Shown piece after piece: positions 1 through 12,000 of a stretch of 64,000 nucleotides of DNA. The DNA comes from Steromphala cineraria (lineage: Eukaryota > Mollusca > Gastropoda > Trochida > Trochidae). The notes below the pieces were generated by a model. The model was not told the origin of the DNA. It saw only the letters and a list, made by a program, of their open reading frames with translations, and made no database searches. The stretch lies in the NCBI GenBank assembly GCA_916613615.1, contig OU744733.1, positions 35,255,939-35,319,938 of the forward strand. The letters are read 5' to 3'. How positions within the stretch are numbered: the stretch's first letter is position 1; each line of letters starts with the position of its first letter. The translations under genes were made by a program, and so were the position numbers.

Positions 1-273
1 ACTCTGTGGACTTCTTTTTGGACTTTTTAGCTTGACAAGTAACCTGAGAGCTGGGAATGAAACCCCTGAACTCTCAGTTTTTTCCCAGAAATGAGCTGAC
101 CCATTCATCCAGCGAGCCGCGCCCGTTGATGCTTAACTTTTCTATAACGGTTAACTAAGCATTGCACAGACAGGCTGATTGGAGGCAGGCTAAATCGAAC
201 ACCCTTTTCCCTAATTAGATTCTGTACAATTTCAAGTTGGTAATTAAATGATACGAAGAGTCGGATTACTTAC

Positions 274-304
274 CAAATAAAGTTAGTAGTACAAATATCA
301 ACAT
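274..304 (-). CDS. Signal-peptide first exon of a second serine-protease-homolog-like gene (partial)
   Basis: On the minus strand an ATG opens a short hydrophobic peptide, MLIFVLLTLFG, and runs straight into a perfect GTAAGT donor. The exon is 31 nt long and ends in phase 1. The first exon of the serine protease homolog at 12288-12318 has the same length and phase and a similar peptide (MLALAVFALIG). The two genes would be tandem and co-oriented. I infer a paralog whose remaining exons lie left of position 1. With only one exon visible, another secreted protein with a 31-nt first exon is possible. Confidence 0.5.
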
Positions 305-754
305 GGTCGATGAGAAAGAGCCAACACACCAATCTTATCTTCTATGGGATTGGTCAACTTGACGGTTAAACAGTGGCCGAGATTCCATACTACTTCACAT
401 TACCTAGTGATTTGATCTCAGATTAGTTATTGTCAGCACATATTTGAGTCAGTTATTTTTCCTACTGTTATTTTCATCATTTGTAAAAAGCTTAAATTCA
501 CAGGAGCCGAAATTCACTGTCTTAAGTTTTGTTCAAAACATCTCGATTAATATGCACGTTAACCCTGAAATGTCAAAATATTTTATCTTTGCTTTTTTCA
601 AAAATAATAATTTAAGATTACGAGGTATCATTAACAAGTTCACTAACGATCCAACCGACCAAATAACATCCAACCAACATTGTAGTTTTGTTTGCTGTTT
701 CCAAAGTTACGTATCAGTCATTGACTCATTATTTTCCGACATACATTAACATGA
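305..754. other. AT-rich sequence with no recognised feature
   Basis: I see no gene, repeat pair or RNA here. It would contain the promoter of the minus-strand exon at 274-304, but no clear TATA box stands out. A short plus-strand open frame at 444-749 has no recognisable domain. Confidence 0.4.
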
Positions 755-1252
755 TTAAAGTGACACAGAGTATATTTCTTAAATTTCATTTGGTTTAGAT
801 AAGTTACAAAATATCTTATATGCTGATTGAAGTTCATATCTCATCACTGGACTTGCAAATATTATCCATTTATGCATAATATCTCTAAAATGCTTGATTT
901 TATGGAAAAATCAAGAAAACATCTCAAATACGTTTTGATATTCGAAATTATGCATCCAATTAATATACCTAGTAGTTGCAATACCTAATAAACACTATCG
1001 AATCGAAAATATCTTCCTGTCAGCTTATGATAAGGTTTCAAAATTACGTTTGGCGAATTTGCGCGCGCCACTTGAGCCACATTTTCCGGTTTTTGATCAA
1101 AATCCCGACTTTGAATGGCCGTATTTTCGCTCTAATGTACTGATTGACCTTTAACTTGTTATTTTCAGTAACAGTTAGTGGTTCCCGATGCATGACATTG
1201 ATTTCAAAATTTGACATATGTGATCCTATCAACATACTCTGTGTCTCTTTAA
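755..1252. mobile_element. TTAA-bounded MITE, family A, copy 1 (498 bp)
   Basis: The element begins TTAAAGTGACACAGAGTAT and ends with the inverted form, ATACTCTGTGTCTCTTTAA. A second copy at 45616-46113 has exactly the same length and closely matching interior sequence, which fixes the ends. TTAA at both borders fits piggyBac/Kolobok-type target duplication, although TTAA could also be part of the terminal repeat. No transposase frame is present, so it is non-autonomous. Confidence 0.8.
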
Positions 1253-1489
1253 TCTAATGTCACTATGTTGAACTGATAAGGAAGTAAATATAGATAGTCA
1301 TTCAATAAACAACCAGTTCTCTTCTGATAAAATTACACCATATACAATAGTTGACATATTTGACTCAAACATTTAAGTCTGACCTGGAAATCGGGTTAAA
1401 TAAACGGCCTTTAGTTTTCTATACGTTTTTGCTTTGTATCTGATGCCGGTTTATCGCAGCCAAAAATAAAGTCAATTGTAATTATACAC

Positions 1490-1592
1490 TAAATTACTCA
1501 TGGTGAGGTCATTGGTCAGGTCAGACCGCCTCGGGAGTCAGGTCTCGAGTCCTTGTATTTCACATAATGACCTCACCAAGAGTAATTAAGTG
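1490..1592. repeat. Small inverted repeat
   Basis: A left arm reading CACTAAATTACTCATGGTG is matched on the right by its near-perfect inverse, CACCAAGAGTAATTAAGTG. The arms also share GAGGTCATT. It looks like a short foldback MITE; no target duplication was resolved. The flanks (1253-1489 and 1593-2121) hold no gene I can recognise. Confidence 0.5.
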
Positions 1593-2121
1593 TTTTATTA
1601 TACCGAAATTATTTTTTCTTAGATTTGTTAAGATAAGATAAGATAATTTTATTTACATGAGTTGTATATGTGTAACGTCAAAACGAAACGTCATGTGACA
1701 GATGCAATCATGTGACAAGTTACGTGACGAGTCAATATCTCAGGTCAGTGTCACAAATTTCTTTCACAAAACTGACCTCCTCACGGATAGCCGGGGTCAG
1801 TGTGCAGATATATTTTTCAATCACGTGATGTCAACTAACCAATGATATTCTTACAAATTTAATAGAGGTATAATACAGAACAATAAGTATCTCTTTGCAT
1901 CTATTTGATTTTAAATGCATGGAAAAATGATTTGGTTAAACTCGAGGAATTAAAGTTTGACAATATTGACTTTACCGGGATACGAACTTGTGTCATTAGG
2001 GCGTTCGAGATCGCTGCTTGTAGTTTGACAGTACTACACACAAGCATTGGACCGTGGAACTGCTAAACTCTTTGATGCCATTTCAGAGCCCTGTTTTATT
2101 ATCCAAATGTAAATGAAAGTA

Positions 2122-2461
2122 CATTCTCTCCCCACAGAGGCAGTACAAGTCATGATGAATTGTTGATCTAGCCTCTGTTCTCATTGGCCCAAATCCGTGG
2201 GTTCCGGCAGTTTTCCGTGGCGGAATAAATTTTTTTGTAGCCAATGATAACTTTTCTCGCATGGAAAGGGTGGTTCATATCACAATGCCTTTGCGATGAT
2301 TCAGTAGCCAAAATGATTTTAGAACAGCGTCGCTAATGCTAATCTAACTTTGATTGCCTCCAATCAGGCATACCCCATTCCACCCCACAAACTCGGCGTA
2401 TAAGAACAGAGGCTCTATCAACATTTCATGACTCGATCTGCCTCTGTTGGCTAAAAGAATG
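2122..2461. mobile_element. MITE family D, copy 1 (long terminal inverted repeats)
   Basis: The termini are inverted repeats of about 60 bp, beginning ATTCTCTCCCCACAGAGGCA on the left and the corresponding inverse on the right. Related copies are at 28285-28554 and 36244-36770, sharing the block ATGGAAAGGGTGGTTCAT and the stretch around GATTGCCTCCAATCAGGC. No coding frame is present. Confidence 0.7.
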
Positions 2462-2854
2462 ATAGAATTCAGGCCTTGCTCGTCAGATCGTCACACTGGT
2501 GATTCAGCAAACAAGCGGAACCACAAAGAAGCCAATCTCATTGGAAATCGGATCGAGTCCTTCACTCGTACGTGGCTGTGTTTCTGAACTGAGTACTAGT
2601 CATATTAAGTTGTATTTTCACTCAAGAAATTAAGCGAAAGTTTTCTGCGCGGTTTGATATTTTGTTTGAATTCAAGGAGGGTGAAGGTCATACGGTCAGC
2701 TGACACAACCCCTGTAGAGCAGTAGGCCTAATTTCCTAATTTTAGGAATGCGGCAAGATTTAATTAAGATTTCCTAATTAGCGAGTGAGTAACTGTAGGT
2801 TACTAAACTAATACTAACAACACAAGAAGCCAAAATACAGAATTGTTATCAAAG

Positions 2855-2860
2855 TTTATT
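2855..2860 (-). terminator. Poly(A) signal of the serine protease homolog gene
   Basis: AATAAA on the minus strand lies 28 nt past the stop codon at 2888-2890. Position and sequence fit a short 3' UTR. Confidence 0.7.
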
Positions 2861-2887
2861 TGTACTGATCCTTCGGGATTCGTCAAC

Positions 2888-3034
2888 CTATAGATGTTGG
2901 CTGATCCAGTCATGATAGTAGGCTATGCTGGACATGACGGTTGGGTGGGCAGTTCCATTACAGCCCCCTTCTCCCCAGCTGATCACTCCGGCCAAAGTTC
3001 CATCCTCGCACGTCATTGGGCCTCCTTGGTCCAT
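2888..3034 (-). CDS. Serine protease homolog exon 6 (Ser replaced by Gln, stop codon)
   Basis: The acceptor ATATGCAG is followed by MDQGGPMTC, where the family has GDSGGPL. It continues VISWGEGGCNGT to HDWISQHL and a TAG stop. Confidence 0.92.
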   Translation of the reverse strand: MDQGGPMTCEDGTLAGVISWGEGGCNGTAHPTVMSSIAYYHDWISQHL

Positions 3035-6000
3035 CTGCATATGTGAATAATACCAGTGAAGAAGAGGATGCTCATAGCATATAATCAAGTCACTCCACAT
3101 CACAAAGGGACCATCTTCCTACGCAAAGCCTAAAACGCCAGTTTCCGAACTGTCAGTTTTATGCCTTGCTGCATATCCTTGAGTATTATGTGTTTGCTCT
3201 CTAGCCTGTAGGGGCACTATAGCAGCACAGAGAGGTAAAGGGTCTGTAGCAAGGCCTAAAACGACAATTCGGAAACTGGCGTTTTAGGCTTTGCGTAGGA
3301 AGCTGCAAAGGGACAGGCACAAAGCGTTAGATATATCCTTACCCTTGCGTAAGGACAAATATCTTATTAATAGTTCGTAAAATCTGTTTATCCCCCGGTG
3401 GCAGAGCCAAAGGAGGAACGAAAGAGCCAATGAGGCAAAATAATACAGCATTGATAACCCTCAACATTTCCACAAAATGGTGGACGACATTCTAAGTAAA
3501 TTTGAATCTATAATAAATACAAAGACGAAGACAGAATTATCACTAAACGTTACACTGGGCACACAAAACTCAACACTAGATATCGATAACACCTTTAAAA
3601 TCACCTCAATAGCCTGACTGCACACTGGAAACAGTACAATACTTACTTACACAATGCGCTCACTTCAACATTCAACGCACTCAACTACACATAGTTAACT
3701 ATTTACAACACAACCTCAACACATGTAACAAACAACACTTTCTCATTCCACATAAACCTACACCCATCATGTATGTACTACAGACAGACAGACAGACAGC
3801 CACTACATAAAGGACTGAGACTTACTTGCTTGAATTGAAATATATCTCCAAATAAATATACATGCATACCCTCCTGAACCGGCCCTCTTCTCTTAACATA
3901 ATTCATTCAAAATTTCAAAATATCAAAATTCTACATCTGTCGACAATGCCTTCAAAGTTCCCTTTCAAAACTCCTTAGGGAACTTACAAAAGGTTCAAGG
4001 ACCAAAGTGCAAAATCAGGTCCCCTGAAGCGCTCGTAAAATTTCCGAGTAATTGATTAAGTCAAATACATAAAGGATTCTAGAATCGAAATAGATCTCCA
4101 AATAAATATACATGCACAACCTCCCTAACCGTCACCTCCTCTTTGAAAATTTCCAAATTCTAGAACTTTCGATCGTGCCTTCAAAGTTTCCCTTAGAGAA
4201 TCCATGAAAGGTTCGAAAAGCAAAGTGCAAATTCAGTTCCCCTGAAGCATTCGTAAAATCTCCGAGTAAGTAAGTCAACCGGGTTCCTACTCACATGGCA
4301 GGCAGATTGTCCCTTTCCAAGCGCCCCGTCCATGCACACGTGACCAGGCAGCGCATCTCCCCATGATGCGTCAGCCCATCTGCTTTGACATGTTGCCAGC
4401 GATATAGCGGGGAATGTTGCCTTCAGGGGGTAGTCTTGGTGGCCGCCTGAGCCTGAAGAAAAAGAAGTTTAATATGATTGCATATGCACACTCACACACA
4501 AAAAAAAAACAGGACAAAGGCTTCTTTAAGATGCATTTCAGAAATTCTTTGAGAGGCATTTAGAAGTTGGAATGACAATAGTGCATAGGAATATGGTTTT
4601 TGAAGAACTGGATTGGTAAACAAGCAATAGCTATTCTGAATACCGCTCCAGAATACATGTATGGCAAATATGACATGGTGAATTAACAATTGATTAGAGT
4701 ATTTCCACAAGCCATTACAGTAAAGGTTAAAAGTTACAAAATAGCATGCGTACAATGATAAGTACAGTATTCTAAAGAACATGGACAGACGAAGAGGAAT
4801 ATATGAATGATAATGAACAAAGAAGTTGTCATTCTCATTCATATACTCCTCTGCACTAATACGTGTAATGGATCTTTCCTGATGAGCGACTCACTGGTTG
4901 TGCTTCCCCAGCCGGATATGGTGCAGTTCTGCCCAGTCACATCAGCTCCACTGGCTATCAGATCAATGGGCGAGATAGTAGGAGACGAGGTGTCGGCGTC
5001 TGCGGCAAGAGTCATAACTGCGATGTCGTTTGGAAATCCAACTGCGTTGCCCTGATACTGAGGGTGCTAAAGATACATTTGGATAGTTAACAAATGTTAC
5101 ATTGTCATGTAAGTTGCCTTGATACTGAGGTTGCTAGAGATACATTTAAATAGTTAAAAAATGTTACATTGTTATGTGAGGGATATGCAATTGTACAAAT
5201 TCCCAATCAGTTTTGGGTTGAGTCCATTTGAGGATTTCGAACCAACAACCTCAAACTTTAGCCTTTTTGCCAGAAAGCATCGACATGGACATTGTAAGCT
5301 GCTGCTATGGTCATTGCTGGCGCCGTTGCCTGACTCTGAAGGTGTTGGTTAGTATCCATTTATGGAATTTCCAAATACTGGATCTTACCATGACAAGATA
5401 AACTAAAGGATAAACTTATGATGACGTTATTGAGATAAAGGGACATGTCAACTAACCATGACAAGATAAACTAAAGGATAAACTTATGATGACGTTATTG
5501 AGATAAAGGGACATGTCAACTAACCATGACAAGATAAACTAAAGGATAAACTTATGATGACGTTATTGAGATAAAGGGGCATGTCAACTAACCATGACAA
5601 GATAAACTAAAGGATAAATTATGATGACGTTATTGAGATAAAGGGGCATGTCAACTAACCATGACAAGATGAAAATAAAGGAAAAACTTATGATGATGTT
5701 GTTAAGATAAAGGGTAATATCAACCTTTTTTGACAAGATAAAAAACGTGATCGTCTAATAATAACACTATTAAGATGAACGGAGTTATCAAGTTACTATG
5801 ACAAGATAAACTAAAGGATCAACGAATGATGACATTACCAAAATAAAGGGAATTGTCCACTTACTTTTTTCGATATATAATAAAGGATCAATTTACAACA
5901 ACGTTATCAAGATAAAGAGCAATATCAACTTACTTATGACAAGATAAAATACAGGAGTAACTTACCATTGTTCAGATAAAGGGCAATATAATTTACTATA

Positions 6001-9000
6001 ACAAGAAAAATACTAGTTTTAAAAAGTAAAAAAAGGTTCAGCTTTATGATGAAGGAGAATATCAACTTACGATGATGTTACATGTATCGTGATGAAGAAG
6101 AATATCAACTTACAATGGTGTTACATGTATTGTGATGAAGAAGAATATCAACTTACGATGGTGTTACATGTATTGTGATGAAGAAGAATATCAACTTACG
6201 ATGGTGTTACTTGTATTGTGATGAAGAAGAATATCAACTTACGATGGTGTTACATGTATCGTGATGAAGAAGAATACCAACTTACGATGGTGTTACATGT
6301 ATTGTGATGAAGAAGAATATCAACTTACGATGGTGTTACATGTATTGTGATGAAGAAGAATATCAACTTACGATGGTGTAACATGTATTGTGATGAAGAA
6401 GAATATCAACTTACGATGGTGTTACATGTATCGTGATGAAGAAGAATATCAACTTACGATGGTGTAACATGTATTGTGATGAAGAAGAATATCAACTTAC
6501 GATGGTGTTACATGTATTGTGATGAAGAAGAATACCAACTTACGATGATGTTACATGTATTGTGATGAAGAAGAATATCAACTTACGATGGTGTTACTTG
6601 TATTGTGATGAAGAAGAATATCAACTTACGATGGTGTTACATGTATTGTGATGAAGAAGAATATCAACTTACGATGGTGTTACATGTATCGTGATGAAGA
6701 AGAATATCAACTTACGATGGTGTTACATGTATCGTGATGAAGAAGAATACCAACTTACGATGGTGTTACATGTATCGTGATGAAGAAGAATATCAACTTA
6801 CGATGGTGTTACATGTATTTTGATGAAGAAGAATATCAACTTACGATGGTGTTACATGTATCGTGATGAAGAAGAATATCAACTTACGATGGTGTTACAT
6901 GTATCGTGATGAAGAAGAATATCAACTTACGATGAGGTTTCATGTATGGTGATGAAGAAGAATATCAACTTACGATGGTGTTACATGTATCGTGATGAAG
7001 AAGAATATCAACTTACGATGATGTAACATGTATTGTGATGAAGAAGAATATCAACTTACGATGATGTAACATGTATCGTGATGAAGAAGAATATCAAATT
7101 ACGATGATGTTACATGTATTGTGATGAAGAAGAATATCAACTTACGATGATGTAACATGTATTGTGATGAAGAAGAATATCAACTTACGATGGTGTTACA
7201 TGTATTGTGATGAAGAAGAATATCAACTTACGATGGTGTTACATGTATTGTGATGAAGAAGAATATCAACTTACGATGGTGTTACTTGTATTGTGATGAA
7301 GAAGAATATCAACTTACGATGGTGTTACTTGTATTGTGATGAAGAAGAATATCAACTTACGATGATGTTACATGTATCGTGATGAAGAAGAATACCAACT
7401 TACGATGGTGTTACATGTATTGTGATGAAGAAGAATATCAACTTACGATGGTGTTACATGTATTGTGATGAAGAAGAATATCAACTTACGATGGTGTTAC
7501 ATGTATTGTGATGAAGAAGAATATCAACTTACGATGGTGTTACATGTATCGTGATGAAGAAGAATACCAACTTACGATGGTGTTACATGTATTGTGATGA
7601 AGAAGAATATCAACTTTCGATGGTGTTACTTGTATTGTGATGAAGAAGAATATCAACTTACGATGGTGTTACATGTATTGTGATGAAGAAGAATATCAAC
7701 TTACGATGGTGTTACATGTATCGTGATGAAGAAGAATATCAACTTACGATGGTGTTACATGTATCGTGATGAAGAAGAATACCAACTTACGATGGTGTTA
7801 CATGTATCGTGATGAAGAAGAATATCAACTTACGATGGTGTTACATGTATTGTGATGAAGAAGAATATCAACTTACGATGGTGTTACATGTATCGTGATG
7901 AAGAAGAATATCAACTTACGATGGTGTTACATGTATCGTGATGAAGAAGAATATCAACTTACGATGAGGTTTCATGTATGGTGATGAAGAAGAATATCAA
8001 CTTACGATGGTGTTACATGTATCGTGATGAAGAAGAATATCAACTTACGATGGTGTTAAGTGTTTTGTGATGAAGAAGAATATCAACTTACGATGGTGTT
8101 ACTTGTATTGTGATGAAGAAGAATATCAACTTACGATGGTGTTACATGTATCGTGATGAAGAAGAATATCAACTTACGATGGTGTTACATGTATCGTGAT
8201 GAAGAAGAATATCAACTTACGATGATGTTACATGTATTGTGATGAAGAAGAATATCAACTTACGATGGTGTTACTTGTATTGTGATGAAGAAGAATATCA
8301 ACTTACAATGATGTTACATGTATCGTGATGAAGAAGAATATCAACTTACGATGGTGTTACTTGTATTGTGATGAAGAAGAATATCAACTTACAATGATGT
8401 TACATGTATCGTGATGAAGAAGAATATCAACTTACGATGGTGTTACATGTATCGTGATGAAGAAGAATACCAACTTACGATGGTGTTACATGTATCGTGA
8501 TGAAGAAGAATATCAACTTACGATGGTGTTACATGTATTGTGATGAAGAAGAATATCAACTTACGATAATGTTACATGTATTGAGATGAAGAAGAATATC
8601 AACTTACGATAATGTTACATGTATGGTGATGAAGAAGAATACCAACTCACGATAATGTTACATGTATCGTGATGAAGAAGAATACCAACTTACGATGATG
8701 TAACATGTATCGTGATGAAGAAGAATACCAACTTACGATAATGTTACATGTATTGAGATGAAGAAGAATATCAACTTACGATAATGTTACATGTATTGTG
8801 ATGAAGAAGAATACCAACTTACGATGGTGTTACATCATGTATCGTGATGAAGAAGAATACCAACTTACGATAATGTTACATGTATTGTGATGAAGAAGAA
8901 TATCAACTTACGATAATGTTACATGTATCGTGATGAAGAAGAATATCAACTTACGATGATGTTACATGTATCGTGATGAAGAAGAATATCAACTTACGAT

Positions 9001-12000
9001 AATGTTACATGTATCGTGATGAAGAAGAATATCAACTTACGATGTTGTTACATGTATCGTGATGAAGAAGAATATCAACTTACGATAATGTAACATGTAT
9101 CGTGATGAAGAAGAATATCAACTTACGATAATGTTACATGTATTGTGATGAAGAAGAATATCAACTTACGATAATGTTACATGTATCGTGATGAAGAAGA
9201 ATATCAACTTACGATGATGTTACATGTATCGTGATGAAGAAGAATACCAACTTACGATAATGTTACATGTATTGTGATGAAGAAGAATATCAACTTACGA
9301 TAATGTTACATGTATCGTGATGAAGAAGAATATCAACTTACGATGATGTTACATGTATCGTGATGAAGAAGAATATCAACTTACGATAATGTTACATGTA
9401 TCGTGATGAAGAAGAATATCAACTTACGATGGTGTTACATGTATCGTGATGAAGAAGAATATCAACTTACGATGATGTAACATGTATTGCGATGAAGAAA
9501 AACACCAACTTACGATGATGTTACATGTATCGTGATGAAGAAGATTATCCACTTACGACGGCAATGCTGAGGACGGATATCATCATTCCTAGGTTCATAT
9601 CCTGACTCAAACTATGGACGCCAAGCCCGACTCTGTAGCTTGCCTGCCTGGGAAACAAATGTAAAGTAAACAATCAATATTCTGATAATTACTTTGTATC
9701 GACAGGCTGTGAACACCTGTCAAGTCTTTTCTTCTTAAATTTCGCTTTTCATTTAACAAAGGAGCTGTAGCGCGTTTTAGGTAAATAAAATAATCTCACG
9801 AAAACGAAAACAAATGGTACACATTGCATGGGAGGGGGGGGTCCATTTTTTCTAACCTACTTGAAATGGTGAAAAGGTCAATGTGTTTACACAAACATGG
9901 CCGCGAGCATTATTTTTTTTGCTCCTTGATATTTTATACGAATATGGATAATATGGATCATCTGCTTGAGAACGACACAAGAAACTGTGTTGTAACGTCG
10001 CATATCATGAATAAAGAAGTTGTCATCCATATATGTTTCCTCATTATCATCATTCCAACTACTAAAATGCCCCTTAAAGAAGCTGGATAATCAACACTCA
10101 TCATGATTATATAAAGGGTAATACAACACTTTTGCCCCGATTGATATCAGGGTATGGTTGGAGCTTGCGGAGACAATGATGCAGTCATCGAAAAACGTCC
10201 TATTTTATAAGGATGCTGTTTAAAGTGAGTTATAAAAAAGGTTTTCGAAGGATATCAGAACACAGGCACCAGATTCTAGTATATCTACGTATGTAAACAA
10301 GGTATATGGGAGTTGGGTCTGCAAGGTGGCGGTAATGATTAACTCTGTTTCATGGCTCCGGTTGAAATAACCGGTTCCCTTTCTGTTCAGACTCATGCGT
10401 ACCTTGTTTATTGATAGATGTTAAAACTTACATGCAATTAAAACCTATTGCTTATGTTTGAAGAAGAACATTTTGTTAACCTACGTGTCGCCAAGGCAGC
10501 GGGCGGACGTGACTGCCTTGTTTGGCCTCACCAGCACACAGCCACAGATCGGCCAGTCCTGGTTGTTTTGGAATATGGTCAGCACGCCGAGGTATGGGTG
10601 TTCGTTGGCGGGCATCTGCCCACCCCCCGCAATACGACTGTTGGATAGCCCCTGGGACACGCCTGAATACACAGAAACATAAAGACATCGTTGATATACT
10701 GTTCAACATATAACAACAGTCAGGCGTCAGAGAAACACTTGTGAAAGGGGTAAACGGGAAGGGAGGGTGGGGGTGGGAGGTGTTCGTATTTTGGGGATTG
10801 GAGCATGATTCCTTTTGTGGCCCCTATGACCTCAACCAAATACCTCATTAACAAGGTTGTATATATTTGATCAAATTGATGTAGGCCTAGTAGTTCACCA
10901 ATGAAAATGACCTTTTTTAAATGGTTATTCATGTTCAACACAGTGAAGCATATTATTAGACGTGTACATACATACCTTGGTGTAGGCCATGGCCTGGGTA
11001 CGAGTTTATCTAGATGAACTAGTACAAACAGTAGGTTCTTCTTGATAAAACAACGTCTTTGACGAGGTTTGTCAAATCTAACCTCAACAACATGTTTTGT
11101 CACTTTGGTTATTGGACAGGTTCAAATGTTTCCTATGTTTAAAGTAAGATCAAACTCATTGGCACAAGAAAAATGTATCTGATTTTAATTAAATTGCACT
11201 ATCGTTAACCGCATTAACGTATATGTAACGCTCTGTGGAGAAAGGATACTTATCAATTTTATGGCTAAGAAAAAATGGCGAACAGCTGGGAGAACACCGT
11301 GTGCATAATTTTGAAAAAGAACAATTATTGCATTTTTTTCTTTTAACAAAAACAATTTTGTCATTGTTAGTAGCTGTGGGATGTTACACAGGTCATTTAC
11401 ACGTCGCAACATCTACCATCTTCAAGGATGATAACGCTAGACGTCAAAGGGAAAGAGTGTTACATATTACAGTCAACGGCATAATATCATTACATAACCA
11501 TGACCATTTGAGAGGCCGGGCCTGCTCCTCATCGAACACGTCTGGGACATACTTCGATTAAAGTCGCTGCGTTGCATCAATAGTTCAATAATCTTGAGAA
11601 ACGGGATGGATTCACACATTATTTACCTTGGTGTCATCTGATATTAACTGAGATTTTTTAACCATGGTGTGGTTTTGAATTTACTACAGAAATCCGTAGT
11701 TCACCCTTAGTTCTAAGGTTATGAATTGATATGATTTGTTACATAAACAGGCTCATCTCATATGAACATTTCGTTCGAATTACAACGTAATACAATGTTT
11801 ATCGTCAGTCATTAACAATCTCAAAACATGCACCTTTGTTAATAAATCAAAAACATGCAAGAAATTAATATTTTGCAAATAATTTACTATAAAAGATTAT
11901 TATGAATAAAAAGTTTCTATTCGGTTTATATAATGATACTCAATCTTCAATATTTAGGCTTAAATATCTAACCACAGGCGAGTACATTATGAGGACCACT

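Noticed and set aside
4492..4842. 116-codon minus-strand frame rich in aromatic residues
   Set aside because: It lies in intron 4 of the serine protease homolog between two well supported exons and has no domain.
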